64,000 bases of DNA from Hydractinia symbiolongicarpus (GCF_029227915.1 NC_079878.1:32825501-32889500); one strand, 5' to 3'. Positions 48,863 to 62,842 are shown, numbered from the stretch's first letter. Notes: generated by a model from the sequence alone, not told the origin. Program-made: numbers and translations.

Positions 48863-49674
48863 TATAAACTCATTTCCCGAACGATTTTTTAAATTATTAT
48901 TTCACCACTAAAGCCCATGAGACTTGTAGTTTTTAAAAATGTTTTCATTTTTGATGAGACGCTGAATAAAAGAAGTTTAAACGCCGGCAAACGAAAACCC
49001 GCGACTTCCCGTAAATCCCGGACTCGGCCCGTATAGTCAAAACTATACAAAGAAAATATCCAGGGTGTAAACTCATTTCCCGAACGATTTTTTAAATTAT
49101 TATTTCGTCACTAAAGCCCATGAGACTTGTAGTTTTTAAAAATGTTTTCATTTTTGATGAGACGCTGAATAAAAGAAGTTTAATCGCCGGCAAACGAAAA
49201 CCCGCCATTTCCCGTAAACCCTGGACTCGGGCCGTATAATCAAAAGTATACAAAGAAAGTACCCAGGGAGTAAACTCATTTCCCGAACGATTTTTTAAAT
49301 TATTTTTTCACCACTAAAACGCATGAGACTTGTAGTTTTCAAAAATGTTTTCATTTTTGATGAGACGCTGAATAAAAGAAGTTTAATCGCCGGCAAACGA
49401 AAACCTGCAATTTCCCGTAAATCCCGGACTCGGCCCGTATAGTCAAAAGTATACAAAGAAAGTACCCAGGGTGTAAACTCATTTCCCGAACGATTTTTTA
49501 AATTATTATTTCACCACTAAAGCCCATGAGACTTGTAGTTTTTAAAAATGTTTTCATTTTTGATGAGACGCTGAATAAAAGAAGTTTAAACGCCGGTAAA
49601 CGAAAACCCGCGACTTCCCGTAAATCCCGGACGCGGCCCGTATAGTCAAAAGTATACAAAGAAAGTACCCTGTG
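48863..49674 (-). repeat. Four units ending the 11-unit register
   Basis: The first units continue the register (TTTCGTCACTAAAG at 49105 is 1,624 bp after 47481). The order then changes to AAACGCCGGT and GGACGCGGCCC units and leads into B/CAGCAGACG types. It is a transition between two higher-order families. Confidence 0.75.
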
Positions 49675-51702
49675 AGTAAACTCATTTCAAGAACGATTTT
49701 TTAAATTATTTTTTCACCACTAAAACGCATGAGACTTGTAGTTTTCAGAAATGTTTTCATTTTTGATGAGACACTTAATGAAAGTGGTTTAATCGCCAGC
49801 AGACGAAAACCCACAATTTCCCGTAAATACCGGGCTTGGCCCGTATAGTCGAATGTATACAAAGAAAGTACCCTGTGAGTAAACTCATTTCCAAAACGAT
49901 TTTTTAAATTATCTTTTCACCACTAAAACGCATGAGACTTGTAGTTTTCAAAAATGTTTTCATTTTTGATGGGACGCTGAATAAAAGAAGTTTAATCGCC
50001 GGCAAACGAAAATCCGCGATTTCCCGTAAATCCCGGACTCGGCCCGTATAGTAAAAAGTATACAAGGAAAGTACCCAGGAAGTAAACTCGTTTCCCGAAC
50101 GATTTTTTAAATTATTTTTGCACCACTAAAACGCATGAGACTTGTAGTTTTCAAAAATGTTTTCATTTTTATGAGACGCTTAATGAAAGAGGATTAATCG
50201 CCGGCAAACGAAAACCCGCGATTTCCCGTAAATCCCGGGCTTGGCCCGTATAGTCGAATGTATACAAAGAAAGTACCCTGTGAGTAAACTCATTTCCCGA
50301 ACGATTTTTTAAATTATTTTTTCATCACTAAAACGCATGAGACTTGTAGTTTTCAGAAATGTTTTGATTTTTGATGAGACGCTTAATGAAAGTGGTTTAA
50401 TCGCCAGCAGACGAAAACCCACGATTTCCCGTAAATCCCGGGCTTGGCCCGTATAGTCGAATGTATACAAAGAAAGTACCCTGCAAGTAAACTCATTTCC
50501 AAAACGATATTTTAAATTATCTTTTCACCACTAAAACGCATGAGACTTGTAGTTTTCAAAAATGTTTTCATTTTTGATGGGACGCTGAATAAAAGAAGTT
50601 TAATCGCCGGCAAACGAAAATCCGCGATTTCCCGTAAATCCCGGACTCGGCCCGTATAGTCAAAAGTATACAAAGAAAGTACCCTGTGAGTAAACTCATT
50701 TCAAGAACGATTTTTTAAATTATTTTTTCACCACTAAAACGCATGAGACTTGTAGTTTTCAGAAATGTTTTCATTTTTGATGAGACACTTAATGAAAGTG
50801 GTTTAATCGCCAGCAGACGAAAACCCACAATTTCCCGTAAATACCGGGCTTGGCCCGTATAGTCGAATGTATACAAAGAAAGTACCCTGTGAGTAAACTC
50901 ATTTCGAAAACGATTTTTTAAATTATCTTTTCACCACTAAAACGCATGAGACTTGTAGTTTTCAAAAATGTTTTCATTTTTGATGGGACGCTGAATAAAA
51001 GAAGTTTAATCGCCGGCAAACGAAAATCCGCGATTTCCCGTAAATCCCGGACTCGGCCCGTATAGTAAAAAGTATACAAGGAAAGTACCCAGGAAGTAAA
51101 CTCGTTTCCCGAACGATTTTTTAAATTATTTTTGCACCACTAAAACGCATGAGACTTGTAGTTTTCAAAAATGTTTTCATTTTTATGAGACGCTTAATGA
51201 AAGAGGATTAATCGCCGGCAAACGAAAACCCGCGATTTCCCGTAAATCCCGGGCTTGGCCCGTATAGTCGAATGTATACAAAGAAAGTACCCTGTGAGTA
51301 AACTCATTTCCCGAACGATTTTTTAAATTATTTTTTCATCACTAAAACGCATGAGACTTGTAGTTTTCAGAAATGTTTTCATTTTTGATGAGACGCTTAA
51401 TGAAAGTGGTTTAATCGCCAGCAGACGAAAACCCACGATTTCCCGTAAATCCCGGGCTTGGCCCGTATAGTCGAATGTATACAAAGAAAGTACCCTGCAA
51501 GTAAACTCATTTCCAAAACGATATTTTAAATTATCTTTTCACCACTAAAACGCATGAGACTTGTAGTTTTCAAAAATGTTTTCATTTTTGATGGGACGCT
51601 GAATAAAAGAAGTTTAATCGCCGGCAAACGAAAATCCGCGATTTCCCGTAAATCCCGGACTCGGCCCGTATAGTAAAAAGTATACAAAGAAAGTACCCAG
51701 GG
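49675..51702 (-). repeat. 1,014 bp pentamer, two copies
   Basis: Copies occupy 49675-50688 and 50689-51702. Both begin with CTCATTTCAAGAACG, then a CAGCAGACGAAAACCCACAA unit with AAATACCGGG, a unit with GATGGGACGC and GAAAATCCGCG, one with TTTTTATGAGACGC and GAGGATTAATCG, and one with CCCTGCAAG and CGATATTTTAAA. Differences seen: TTTCCAAAACG against TTTCGAAAACG, TTTTGATTTTTG against TTTTCATTTTTG, and the last unit, which ends CCCTGTG in the first copy and CCCAGGG in the second. Confidence 0.9.
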
Positions 51703-53323
51703 AGTAAACTCATTTCCCGAACGATTTTTTAAATTATTTTTGCACCACTAAAACGCATGAGACTTGTAGTTTTCAAAAATGTTTTCATTTTTATGAGACG
51801 CTTAATGAAAGAGGTTTAATCGCCGCCAAACGAAATCCCGCGTTTTCCCGTAAATCCGGGGCTTGGCCCGTATAGTCGAATGTATACAAAGAAAGTACCC
51901 AGGGAGTAAACTCATTTCCCGAACGATTTTTTAAATTTTTTTTTCACCACCAAAACGCATGAGACTTGTAGTTTTCAAAAATGTTTTTATTTTTGATGAT
52001 ACGCTGAATAAAAGAAGTTTAATCGCCGGCAAACGAAAACCTGCGATTTCCCGTTAATCCCGGACTCGGCCCGTATAGTCAAAAGAATACAAAGAAAGTA
52101 CCCAGGGTGTAAACTCATTTCCCGAACGATTTTTTAAATTATTATTTTACCACTAAAGCCCATGAGACTTGTAGTTTTTAAAAATGTTTTCATTTTTGAT
52201 GAGACGCTGAATAAAAGAAGTTTAAACGCCGGCAAACGAAAACTGCGACTTCCCGTAAATCCCGGACGCGGCCCGTATAGTCAAAAGTATACAAAGAAAG
52301 TACCCAGGGAGTAAACTCATTTCCCGAACGATTTTTTAAAATATTTTTTCACCACTAAAACGCATGAGACTTGTAGTTTTCAAAAATGTTTTCTTTTTTG
52401 ATGAGACGGTTAATGAAAGAAGTTTAATCGCCGGCAAACGACAACCCGCGATTTCCCGTAAATCCCGGGCTTGGCCCGTATAGTCGAATGTATACAAAGA
52501 AAGTACCCTGTGAGTAAATTCATTTCCCGAACGATTTTTTAAATTATTTTTTCACCACTAAAACGCATGAGACTTGTAGTTTTCAGAAATGTTTTCATTT
52601 TTGATGACACGCTTAATGAAAGTGGTTTAATCGCCAGCAGACGAAAACCCACGATTTCCCGTAAATCCCGGGCTTGGCCCGTATAGTCGAATGTATACAA
52701 AGAAAGTACCCTGTGAGTAAACTCATTTCCAAAACGATTTTTTAAATTATCTTTTCACCACTAAAACGCATGAGACTTGTAGTTTTCAAAAATGTTTTCA
52801 TTTTTGATGGGACGCTGAATAAAAGAAGTTTAATCGCCGCCAAACGAAAATCCGCGATTTCCCGTAAATCCCGGACTCCGCCCGTATAGTAAAAAGTATA
52901 CAAAGAAAGTACCCAGGAAGTAAACTCATTTCCCGAACGATTTTTTAAATTATTTTTGCACCACTAAAACGCATGATACTTGTAGTTTTCAAAAATGTTT
53001 TCATTTTTATGAGACGCTTAATGAAAGAGGTTTAATCGCCGGCAAACGAAAACCCGCGATTTCCTGTAAATCCCGGGCTTGGCCCGTATAGTCGAATGTA
53101 TACAAAGAAAGTACCCTGTGAGTAAACTCATTTCCCGAACGATTTTTTAAATTATTTTTTCACCACTAAAACGCATGAGACTTGTAGTTTTCAGAAATGT
53201 TTTCATTTTTGATGAGACGCTTAATGAAAGTGTTTTAATCGCCAGCAGATGAAAACCCACGATTTCCCGTAAATCCCGGGCTTGGCCCGTATAGTCGAAT
53301 GTATACAAAGAAAGTACCCTGTA
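51703..53323 (-). repeat. Eight diverged units related to the pentamer
   Basis: Unit types of the pentamer (CAGCAGACG, GATGGGACGC, TTTTTATGAGACG) recur here in nearly the same order but with many private changes, for example CGCCGCCAAACG, GATGATACGC, GAAAACTGCGAC, TTTTCTTTTTTG, CGACAACCCGCG and GATGACACGC. The divergence suggests an older copy. Confidence 0.75.
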
Positions 53324-54737
53324 AGTAAACTCATTTCCAAAACGATTTTTTAAATTGTCTTTTCACCACTAAAACGCATGAGACTTGTAGTTTTCAAAAA
53401 TGTTTTCATTTTTAATGGAACGCTGAATAAAAGAAGTTTAATCGCTGGCAAACGAAAATCCGCGATTTCCCGTAAATCCCGGACTCGGCCCGTATAGTAA
53501 AAAGTATACAAAGAAAGTACCCAGGGAGTAAACTCATTTCCCGAACGATTTTTTAAATTATTTTTGCACCACTAAAACGCATGAGACTTGTAGTTTTCAA
53601 AAATGTTTTCATTTTTATGAGAGGCTTAATGAAAGAGGTTTAATCGCCGGCAAACGAAATCCCGCGTTTTCCCGTTAATCCGGGGCTTGGCCCGTATAGT
53701 CCAATGTATACAAAGAAAGTACCCAGGGAGTAAACTCATTTCCCGAACGATTTTTTAAATTTTTTTTCACCACTAAAACGCATGAGACTTGTAGTTTTCA
53801 AAAATGTTTTTATTTTTGATGAGACGCTTAATGAAAGAGGTTTAATCGCCGGAAAACGAAAACCCGCGATTTCCCGTAAATCCTAGGTTTGGCCCGTATA
53901 GTCGAATGTATACAAAGAAAGTACCCTGTGAGTAAACTCATTTCCAGAACGATTTTTTAAATTATTTTTTCACCACTAAACCGCATAAGATTGTAGTTTT
54001 TAGAAATGTTTTCATTTTTGATGAAACGCTGAAAAAAAGAAGTTCAATCGCCGGCAAACGAAAACCCGCGATTTCCCGTAAATCCCGGCTTGGCCCGTAT
54101 AGTCAAAAGTATACAAAGAAAGTACCCAGGGAGTAAACTCATTTCCCGAACGATTTTTTAAATTATTTTTTCACCACTAAAACGCATGAGACTTGTAGTT
54201 TTCAAAGATGTTTTCATTTTTGATGAGACACTGAATGAAAGAAGTTTATTCGCCGGCAAACGAAAACCTGCGATTTCCCGTAAATCCCGGCTTGGCCCGT
54301 ATAGTCAAAAGTATACAAAGAAAGTACCCAGGGAGTAAACTCATTTCCCGAACGATTTTTTAAATTATTTTTTCACCACTAAAACGCATGAGACTTGTAG
54401 TTTTCAAAAATGTTTTCATTTTTGATGAGACACTGAATGAAAGAAGTTTATTCGCCGGCAAACGAAAACCCGCGATTTCCCGTAAATCCCAGGTTTGGCC
54501 CGTATAGTCGAATGTATACAAAGAAAGTACCCTGTGAGTAAACTCATTTCCAGAACGATTTTTTAAATTATTTTTTCACCACTAAACCGCATAAGATTGT
54601 AGTTTTTAGAAATGTTTTCATTTTTGATGAAACGCTGAATAAAAGAAGTTCAATCGCCGGCAAACGAAAACCCGCGATTTCCCGTAAATCCCGGCTTGGC
54701 CCGTATAGTCAAAAGTATACAGAGAAAGTACCCAGGG
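53324..54737 (-). repeat. 1,414 bp heptamer, copy 1
   Basis: Seven units recur at 56156-57569, an offset of 2,832 bp. Shared private changes are AAATTGTCTTTTC, TTTTTAATGGAACG, ATCGCTGGC, TATGAGAGGC, AGTCCAATG, CCGGAAAACG, ATCCTAGG and GCTGAAAAAAAG. This block introduces subfamily C (CCGCATAAGATTG, AAACGCTGAA, GAAGTTCAATCG) at 53981 and 54587, 606 bp apart. The copies differ at CAGAGAAAG (54721) and AACAGCATAAG (56812). Confidence 0.9.
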
Positions 54738-56155
54738 TGTAAACTCATTTCCCGAACGATTTTTTAAATTATTATTTCACCACTAAAGCCCATGAGACTT
54801 GTAGTTTTTAAAAATGTTTTCATTTTTGATGAGACGCTGAATAAAAGAAGTTTAAACGCAGGCAAACGAAAACCCGCGACTTCCCGTAAATCCCGGACTC
54901 GGCCCGTATAGTCAAAAGTATACAAAGAAAGTACCCAGGGTGTAAACTCATTTCCCGAACGATTTTTTAAAATATTATTTCGCCACTAAAGCCCATGAGA
55001 CTTGTAGTTTTTAAAAATGTTTTCATTTTTGATGAGACGCTGAATAAAAGAAGTTTAATCGCCGGCAAACGAAAACCCGCCATTTCCCGTAAACCCTGGA
55101 CTCGGCCCGTATAATCAAAAGTATACAAAGAAAGTACCCAGGGAGTAAACTCATTTCTCGAACGATTTTTTAAATTATTTTTTCACCACTAAAACGCATG
55201 AGACTTGTATTTTTCAAAAATGTTTTCATTTTTGATGAGACGCTGAATAAAAGAAGTTTAATCGCCGGCAAACGAAACCCCGCCATTTCCCGTAAACCCC
55301 GGACTCGGCCCGCATAGTCAAAAGTATACAAAGAAAGTACCCAGGGAGTAAACTCATTTCCCGAACGATTTTTTAAATTATTTTTGCACCACTAAAACGC
55401 ATGAGACTTGTAGTTTTCAAAAATGTTTTCATTTTTATGAGACGCTTAATGAAAGAGGTTTAATCGCCGGCAAACGAAATCTCGCGTTTTCCCGTAAATC
55501 CGGGGCTTGGCCCGTATAGTCGAATGTATACAAAGAAAGTACCCAGGGAGTAAACTCATTTCCCGAACGATTTTTTAAATTTTTTTTTCACCACTAAAAC
55601 GCATGAGACTTGTAGTTTTCAAAAATGTTTTCATTTTTGATGAGACACTGAATGAAAGAAGTTTATTCGCCGGCAAACGAAAACCCGCGATTTCCCGTAA
55701 ATCCCAGGTTTGGCCCGTATAGTCGAATGTATACAAAGAAAGTACCCTGTGAGTAAACTCATTTCCAGAACGATTTTTTAAATTATTTTTTCACCACTAA
55801 ACCGCATAAGATTGTAGTTTTTAGAAATGTTTTCATTTTTGATGAAACGCTGAATAAAAGAAGTTCAATCGCCGGCAAACGAAAACCCGCGATTTCCCGT
55901 AAATCCCGGCTTGGCCCGTATAGTCAAAAGTATACAAAGAAAGTACCCAGGGAGTAAACTCATTTCCCGAACGATTTTTTAAATTATTTTTTCACCACTA
56001 AAACGCATGAGACTTGTAGTTTTCAAAAATGTTTTCATTTTTGATGAGACACTGAATGAAAGAAGTTTATTCGCCGGCAAACGAAAACCTGCGATTTCCC
56101 GTAAATCCCGGGCTTGGCCCGTATAGTCGAATGTATACAAAGAAAGTACCCTGTA
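54738..56155 (-). repeat. Displaced octamer-type units between the heptamer copies
   Basis: Bases 54738-55751 match the last five units of the 1,621 bp octamer (offset 3,238 bp to about 57976: AAACGCAGGC, TTTCGCCACTAAAG, TTTCTCGAACG, CTTGTATTTTTC, CGAAACCCCGCC, GAAATCTCGCG). From 55752 the units match the start of that octamer, including CCGCATAAG at 55802. The heptamer copies on each side are thus separated by octamer material, showing nested duplication. Confidence 0.82.
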
Positions 56156-57569
56156 AGTAAACTCATTTCCAAAACGATTTTTTAAATTGTCTTTTCACCA
56201 CTAAAACGCATGAGACTTGTAGTTTTCAAAAATGTTTTCATTTTTAATGGAACGCTGAATAAAAGAAGTTTAATCGCTGGCAAACGAAAATCCGCGATTT
56301 CCCGTAAATCCCGGACTCGGCCCGTATAGTAAAAAGTATACAAAGAAAGTACCCAGGGAGTAAACTCATTTCCCGAACGATTTTTTAAATTATTTTTGCA
56401 CCACTAAAACGCATGAGACTTGTAGTTTTCAAATATGTTTTCATTTTTATGAGAGGCTTAATGAAAGAGGTTTAATCGCCGGCAAACGAAATCCCGCGTT
56501 TTCCCGTTAATCCGGGGCTTGGCCCGTATAGTCCAATGTATACAAAGAAAGTACCCAGGGAGTAAACTCATTTCCCGAACGATTTTTTAAATTTTTTTTC
56601 ACCACTAAAACGCATGAGACTTGTAGTTTTCAAAAATGTTTTTATTTTTGATGAGACGCTTAATGAAAGAGGTTTAATCGCCGGAAAACGAAAACCCGCG
56701 ATTTCCCGTAAATCCTAGGTTTGGCCCGTATAGTCGAATGTATACAAAGAAAGTACCCTGTGAGTAAACTCATTTCCAGAACGATTTTTTAAATTATTTT
56801 TTCACCACTAAACAGCATAAGATTGTAGTTTTTAGAAATGTTTTCATTTTTGATGAAACGCTGAAAAAAAGAAGTTCAATCGCCGGCAAACGAAAACCCG
56901 CGATTTCCCGTAAATCCCGGCTTGGCCCGTATAGTCAAAAGTATACAAAGAAAGTACCCAGGGAGTAAACTCATTTCCCGAACGATTTTTTAAATTATTT
57001 TTTCACCACTAAAACGCATGAGACTTGTAGTTTTCAAAGATGTTTTCATTTTTGATGAGACACTGAATGAAAGAAGTTTATTCGCCGGCAAACGAAAACC
57101 TGCGATTTCCCGTAAATCCCGGCTTGGCCCGTATAGTCAAAAGTATACAAAGAAAGTACCCAGGGAGTAAACTCATTTCCCGAACGATTTTTTAAATTAT
57201 TTTTTCACCACTAAAACGCATGAGACTTGTAGTTTTCAAAAATGTTTTCATTTTTGATGAGACACTGAATGAAAGAAGTTTATTCGCCGGCAAACGAAAA
57301 CCCGCGATTTCCCGTAAATCCCAGGTTTGGCCCGTATAGTCGAATGTATACAAAGAAAGTACCCTGTGAGTAAACTCATTTCCAGAACGATTTTTTAAAT
57401 TATTTTTTCACCACTAAACCGCATAAGATTGTAGTTTTTAGAAATGTTTTCATTTTTGATGAAACGCTGAATAAAAGAAGTTCAATCGCCGGCAAACGAA
57501 AACCCGCGATTTCCCGTAAATCCCGGCTTGGCCCGTATAGTCAAAAGTATACAAAGAAAGTACCCAGGG
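56156..57569 (-). repeat. 1,414 bp heptamer, copy 2
   Basis: This is the second copy of the units at 53324-54737. The first heptamer units have CAAATATG (near 56430) and AACAGCATAAG as private changes. Its last unit overlaps the first unit of the octamer series, so the change of register falls within 57369-57569. Confidence 0.9.
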
Positions 57570-58989
57570 AGTAAACTCATTTCCCGAACGATTTTTTAAA
57601 TTATTTTTTCACCACTAAAACGCATGAGACTTGAAGTTTTCAAAAATGTTTTCATTTTTGATGAGACACTGAATGAAAGAAGTTTATTCGCCGGCAAACG
57701 AAAACCTGCGATTTCCCGTAAATCCCGGACTCGGCCCGTATAGTCAAAAGTATACAAAGAAAGTACTTAGGGAGTAAACTCATTTCCCGAACGATTTTTT
57801 AAATTATTTTTTCACCACTAAAACGCATGAGACTTGTAGTTTTCAAAAATGTTTTCATTTTTGATGAGACGCTGAATAAAAGAAGTTTAATCGCCGGCAA
57901 ACGAAAACCTGCGATTTCCCGTAAATCCCGGACTCGGCCCGTATAGTCAAAAGTATACAAAGAAAGTACCCAGGGTGTAAACTCATTTCCCGAACGATTT
58001 TTTAAATTATTATTTCACCACTAAAGCCCATGAGACTTGTAGTTTTTAAAAATGTTTTCATTTTTGATGAGACGCTGAATAAAAGAAGTTTAAACGCAGG
58101 CAAACGAAAACCCGCGACTTCCCGTAAATCCCGGACTCGGCCCGTATAGTCAAAAGTATACAAAGAAAGTACCCAGGGTGTAAACTCATTTTCCGAACGA
58201 TTTTTTAAAATATTATTTCGCCACTAAAGCCCATGAGACTTGTAGTTTTTAAAAATGTTTTCATTTTTGATGAGACGCTGAATAAAAGAAGTTTAATCGC
58301 CGGCAAACGAAAACCCGCCATTTCCCGTAAACCCTGGACTCGGCCCGTATAATCAAAAGTATACAAAGAAAGTACCCAGGGAGTAAACTCATTTCTCGAA
58401 CGATTTTTTAAATTATTTTTTCACCACTAAAACGCATGAGACTTGTATTTTTCAAAAATGTTTTCATTTTTGATGAGACGCTGAATAAAAGAAGTTTAAT
58501 CGCCGGCAAACGAAACCCCGCCATTTCCCGTAAACCCCGGACTCGGCCCGCATAGTCAAAAGTATACAAAGAAAGTACCCAGGGAGTAAACTCATTTCCC
58601 GAACGATTTTTTAAATTATTTTTGCACCACTAAAACGCATGAGACTTGTAGTTTTCAAAAATGTTTTCATTCTTATGAGACGCTTAATGAAAGAGGTTTA
58701 ATCGCCGGCAAACGAAATCTCGCGTTTTCCCGTAAATCCGGGGCTTGGCCCGTATAGTCGAATGTATACAAAGAAAGTACCCAGGGAGTAAACTCATTTC
58801 CCGAACGATTTTTTAAATTTTTTTTTCACCACTAAAACGCATGAGACTTGTAGTTTTCAAAAATGTTTTCATTTTTGATGAGACACTGAATGAAAGAAGT
58901 TTATTCGCCGGCAAACGAAAACCCGCGATTTCCCGTAAATCCCAGGTTTGGCCCGTATAGTCGAATGTATACAAAGAAAGTACCCTGTG
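57369..58989 (-). repeat. 1,621 bp octamer, copy 1
   Basis: The unit series begins just after CCCTGTG at 57368 with the subfamily C unit (CCGCATAAG at 57419). It continues with a GACACTGAATGAAAG unit, an ACTTAGGGAG boundary, an AATCGCCGGC unit, an AAACGCAGGC unit, a TTTCGCCAC unit, a CTTGTATTTTTC unit and a TTTTTATGAGACG or TTCTTATGAGACG unit with GAAATCTCGCG. The C marker recurs 1,621 bp later at 59040 and again at 60661. Confidence 0.9.
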
Positions 58990-60610
58990 AGTAAACTCAT
59001 TTCCAGAACGATTTTTTAAATTATTTTTTCACCACTAAACCGCATAAGATTGTAGTTTTTAGAAATGTTTTCATTTTTGATGAAACGCTGAATAAAAGAA
59101 GTTCAATCGCCGGCAAACGAAAACCCGCGATTTCCCGTAAATCCCGGCTTGGCCCATATAGTCAAAAGTATACAAAGAAAGTACCCAGGGAGTAAACTCA
59201 TTTCCCGAACGATTTTTTAAATTATTTTTTCACCACTAAAACGCATGAGACTTGTAGTTTTCAAAAATGTTTTCATTTTTGATGAGACACTGAATGAAAG
59301 AAGTTTATTCGCCGGCAAACGAAAACCTGCGATTTCCCGTAAATCCCGGACTCGGCCCGTATAGTCAAAAGTATACAAAGAAAGTACTTAGGGAGTAAAC
59401 TCATTTCCCGAACGATTTTTTAAATTATTTTTTCACCACTAAAACGCATGAGACTTGTAGTTTTCAAAAATGTTTTCATTTTTGATGAGACGCTGAATAA
59501 AAGAAGTTTAATCGCCGGCAAACGAAAACCTGCGATTTCCCGTAAATCGCGAACTCGGCCCGTATAGTCAAAAGTATACAAAGAAAGTACCCAGGGTGTA
59601 AACTCATTTCCCGAACGATTTTTTAAATTATTATTTCACCACTAAAGCCCATGAGACTTGTAGTTTTTAAAAATGTTTTCATTTTTGATGAGACGCTGAA
59701 TAAAAGAAGTTTAAACGCAGGCAAACGAAAACCCGCGACTTCCCGTAAATCCCGGACTCGGCCCGTATAGTCAAAAGTATACAAAGAAAGTACCCAGGGT
59801 TTAAACTCATTTCCCGAACGATTTTTTAAAATATTATTTCGCCACTAAAGCCCATGAGACTTGTAGTTTTTAAAAATGTTTTCATTTTTGATGAGACGCT
59901 GAATAAAAGAAGTTTAATCGCCGGCAAACGAAAACCCGCCATTTCCCGTAAACCCTGGACTCGGCCCGTATAATCAAAAGTATACAAAGAAAGTACCCAG
60001 GGAGTAAACTCATTTCTCGAACGATTTTTTAAATTATGTTTTCACCACTAAAACGCATGAGACTTGTATTTTTCAAAAATGTTTTCATTTTTGATGAGAC
60101 GCTGAATAAAAGAAGTTTAATCGCCGGCAAACGAAACCCCGCCATTTCCCGTAAACCCCGGACTCGGCCCGCATAGTCAAAAGTATACAAAGAAAGTACC
60201 CAGGGAGTAAACTCATTTCCCGAACGATTTTTTAAATTATTTTTGCACCACTAAAACGCATGAGACTTGTAGTTTTCAAAAATGTTTTCATTTTTATGAG
60301 ACGCTTAATGAAAGAGGTTTAATCGCCGGCAAACGAAATCCCGCGTTTTCCCGTAAATCCGGGGCTTGGCCCGTATAGTCGAATGTATACAAAGAAAGTA
60401 CCCAGGGAGTAAACTCATTTCCCGAACGATTTTTTAAATTTTTTTTTCACCACTAAAACGCATGAGACTTGTAGTTTTCAAAAATGTTTTTATTTTTGAT
60501 GAGACGCTTAATGAAAGAGGTTTAATCGCCGAAAAACGAAAACCCGCGATTTCCCGTAAATCCCAGGTTTGGCCCGTATAGTCGAATGTATACAAAGAAA
60601 GTACCCTGTG
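58990..60610 (-). repeat. 1,621 bp octamer, copy 2
   Basis: Same eight units as the preceding copy. Private differences include GGCCCATATAG (59155), ATCGCGAACTCGG (about 59547), GGGTTTAAAC (59799) and TTATGTTTTC (60037). The last unit has ATCCCGCG and CGAAAAACG, closer to heptamer-type units, so some exchange between the two families occurred. Confidence 0.9.
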
Positions 60611-61827
60611 AGTAAACTCATTTCCAGATCGATTTTTTAAATTATTTTTTCACCACTAAACCGCATAAGATTGTAGTTTTTAGAAATGTTTTCATTTTTG
60701 ATGAAACGCTGAATAAAAGAAGTTCAATCGCCGGCAAACGAAAACCCGCGATTTCCCGTAAATCCCGGCTTGGCCCGTATAGTCAAAAGTATACAAAGAA
60801 AGTACCCAGGGAGTAAACTCATTTCCCGAACGATTTTTTAAATTATATTTTCACCACTAAAACGCATGAGACTTGTAGTTTTCAAAAATGTTTTCATTTT
60901 TGATGAGACACTGAATGAAAGAAGTTTATTCGCCGGCAAACGAAAACCTGCGATTTCCCGTAAATCCCGGACTCGGCCCGTATAGTCAAAAGTATACAAA
61001 GAAAGTACTTAGGAAGTAAACTCATTTCCCGAACGATTTTTTAAATTATTTTTTCACCACTAAAACGCATGAGACTTGTAGTTTTCAAAAATGTTTTTCA
61101 TTTTTGATGAGACGCTGAATAAAAGAAGTTTAATCGCCGGCAAACGAAAACCTGCGATTTCCCGTAAATCCCGGACTCGGCCCATATAGTCAAAAGTATA
61201 CAAAGAAAGTACCCAGGGTGTAAACTCATTTCCCGAACGATTTTTTAAATTATTATTTCACCACTAAAGCCCATGAGACTTGTAGTTTTTAAAAATGTTT
61301 TCATTTTTGACGAGACGCTGAATAAAAGAAGTTTAAACGCCGGCAAACGAAAACCCGCGACTTCCCGTAAATCCCGGACTCGGCCCGTATAGTCAAAAGT
61401 ATACAAAGAAAGTACCCAGGGTGTAAACTCATTTCCCGAACGATTTTTTAAAATATTATTTCGCCACTAAAGCCCATGAGACTTGTAGTTTTTAAAAATG
61501 TTTTCATTTTTGATGAGACGCTGAATAAAAGAAGTTTAATCGCCGGCAAACGAAAACCCGCCATTTCCCGTAAACCCTGGACTCGGCCCGTATAATCAAA
61601 AGTATACAAAGAAAGTACCCAGGGAGTAAACTCATTTCTCGAACGATTTTTTAAATTATTTTTTCACCACTAAAACGCATGAGACTTGTATTTTTCAAAA
61701 ATGTTTTCATTTTTGATGAGACGCTGAATAAAAGAAGTTTAATCGCCGGCAAACGAAACCCCGCCATTTCCCGTAAACCCCGGACTGGGCCCGCATAGTC
61801 AAAAGTATACAAAGAAAGTACCCAGGG
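60611..61827 (-). repeat. 1,621 bp octamer, truncated copy 3 (six units)
   Basis: The order follows the octamer up to the CGAAACCCCGCC unit ending at 61827. The TTTTTATGAGACG unit that should follow is replaced. Private changes: TTTCCAGATCG, TTATATTTTC, ACTTAGGAAG, ATGTTTTTCATT (one extra T), TTTGACGAGACG and GGACTGGGCCC. AAACGCCGGC replaces AAACGCAGGC. Confidence 0.85.
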
Positions 61828-62842
61828 AGTAAACTCATTTCCCGAACGATTTTTTAAATTATTTTTTCACCACTAAAACGCATGAGACTTGTAGTTTTCA
61901 AAAATGTTTTTATTTTTGATGAGACGCTGAATAAAGGAAGTTTAATCGCCGGCAAACGAAAACCTGCGATTTCCCGTAAATCTCGGACTCGGCCCGTATA
62001 GTCAAAAGTATACAAAGAAAGTACCCAGGGTGTAAACTCATTTCCCGAACGATTTTTTAAATTATTATTTCACCACTAAAGCCCATGAGACTTGTAGTTT
62101 TTAAAAATGTTTTCATTTTTGATGAGACGCTGAATAAAAGAAGTTTAAACGCCGGCAAACGAAAACCCGCGACTTCCCGTAAATCCCGGACTCGGCCCGG
62201 GTAGTCAAAAGTATACAAAGAAAGTACCCAGGGAGTAAACTCATTTCCCGAACGATTTTTTAAAATATTTTTTCACCACTTAAACGCATGAGACTTGTAG
62301 TTTTCAAAAATGTTTTTATTTTTGATGAGACGGTTAATGAAAGAAGTTTAATCGCCGGCAAAAGAAAACCCGCGATTTCCCGTAAATCCCGGGCTTGGCC
62401 CGTATAGTCGAATGTATACAAAGAAAGTACCCTGTGAGTAAACTCATTTCCCGAACGATTTTTTAAATTATTTTTTCACCACTAAAACGCATGAGACTTG
62501 TAGTTTTCAGAAATGTTTTCATTTTTGATGAGACGCTTAATGAAAGTGGTTTAATCGCCAGCAGACGAAAACCCACGATTTCCCGTAAATCCCGGGCTTG
62601 GCCCGTATAGTCGAATGTATACAAAGAAAGTACCCTGTGAGTAAACTCATTTCCAAAACGATTTTTTAAATTATTTTTTCACCACTAAAACGCATGAGAC
62701 TTGTAGTTTTCAAAAATGTTTTCATTTTTGATGAGACACTGAATGAAAGAAGTTTATTCGCCGGCAAACGAAAACCCGCGATTTCCCGTAAATCCCAGGT
62801 TTGGCCCGTATAGTCGAATGTATACAAAGAAAGTACCCTGTG
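61828..62842 (-). repeat. Five units interrupting the octamer series
   Basis: These units resemble the order at about 52.1-52.7 kb: AAACGCC unit, TTTAAAATATTTTT unit with GGTTAATGAAAG, then CAGAAATG and CAGCAGACG units ending CCCTGTG. Private changes are AATAAAGGAAG, AAATCTCGGAC, CCCGGGTAGTC and CACTTAAACGC. They were probably brought in by unequal exchange between distant parts of the array. Confidence 0.8.
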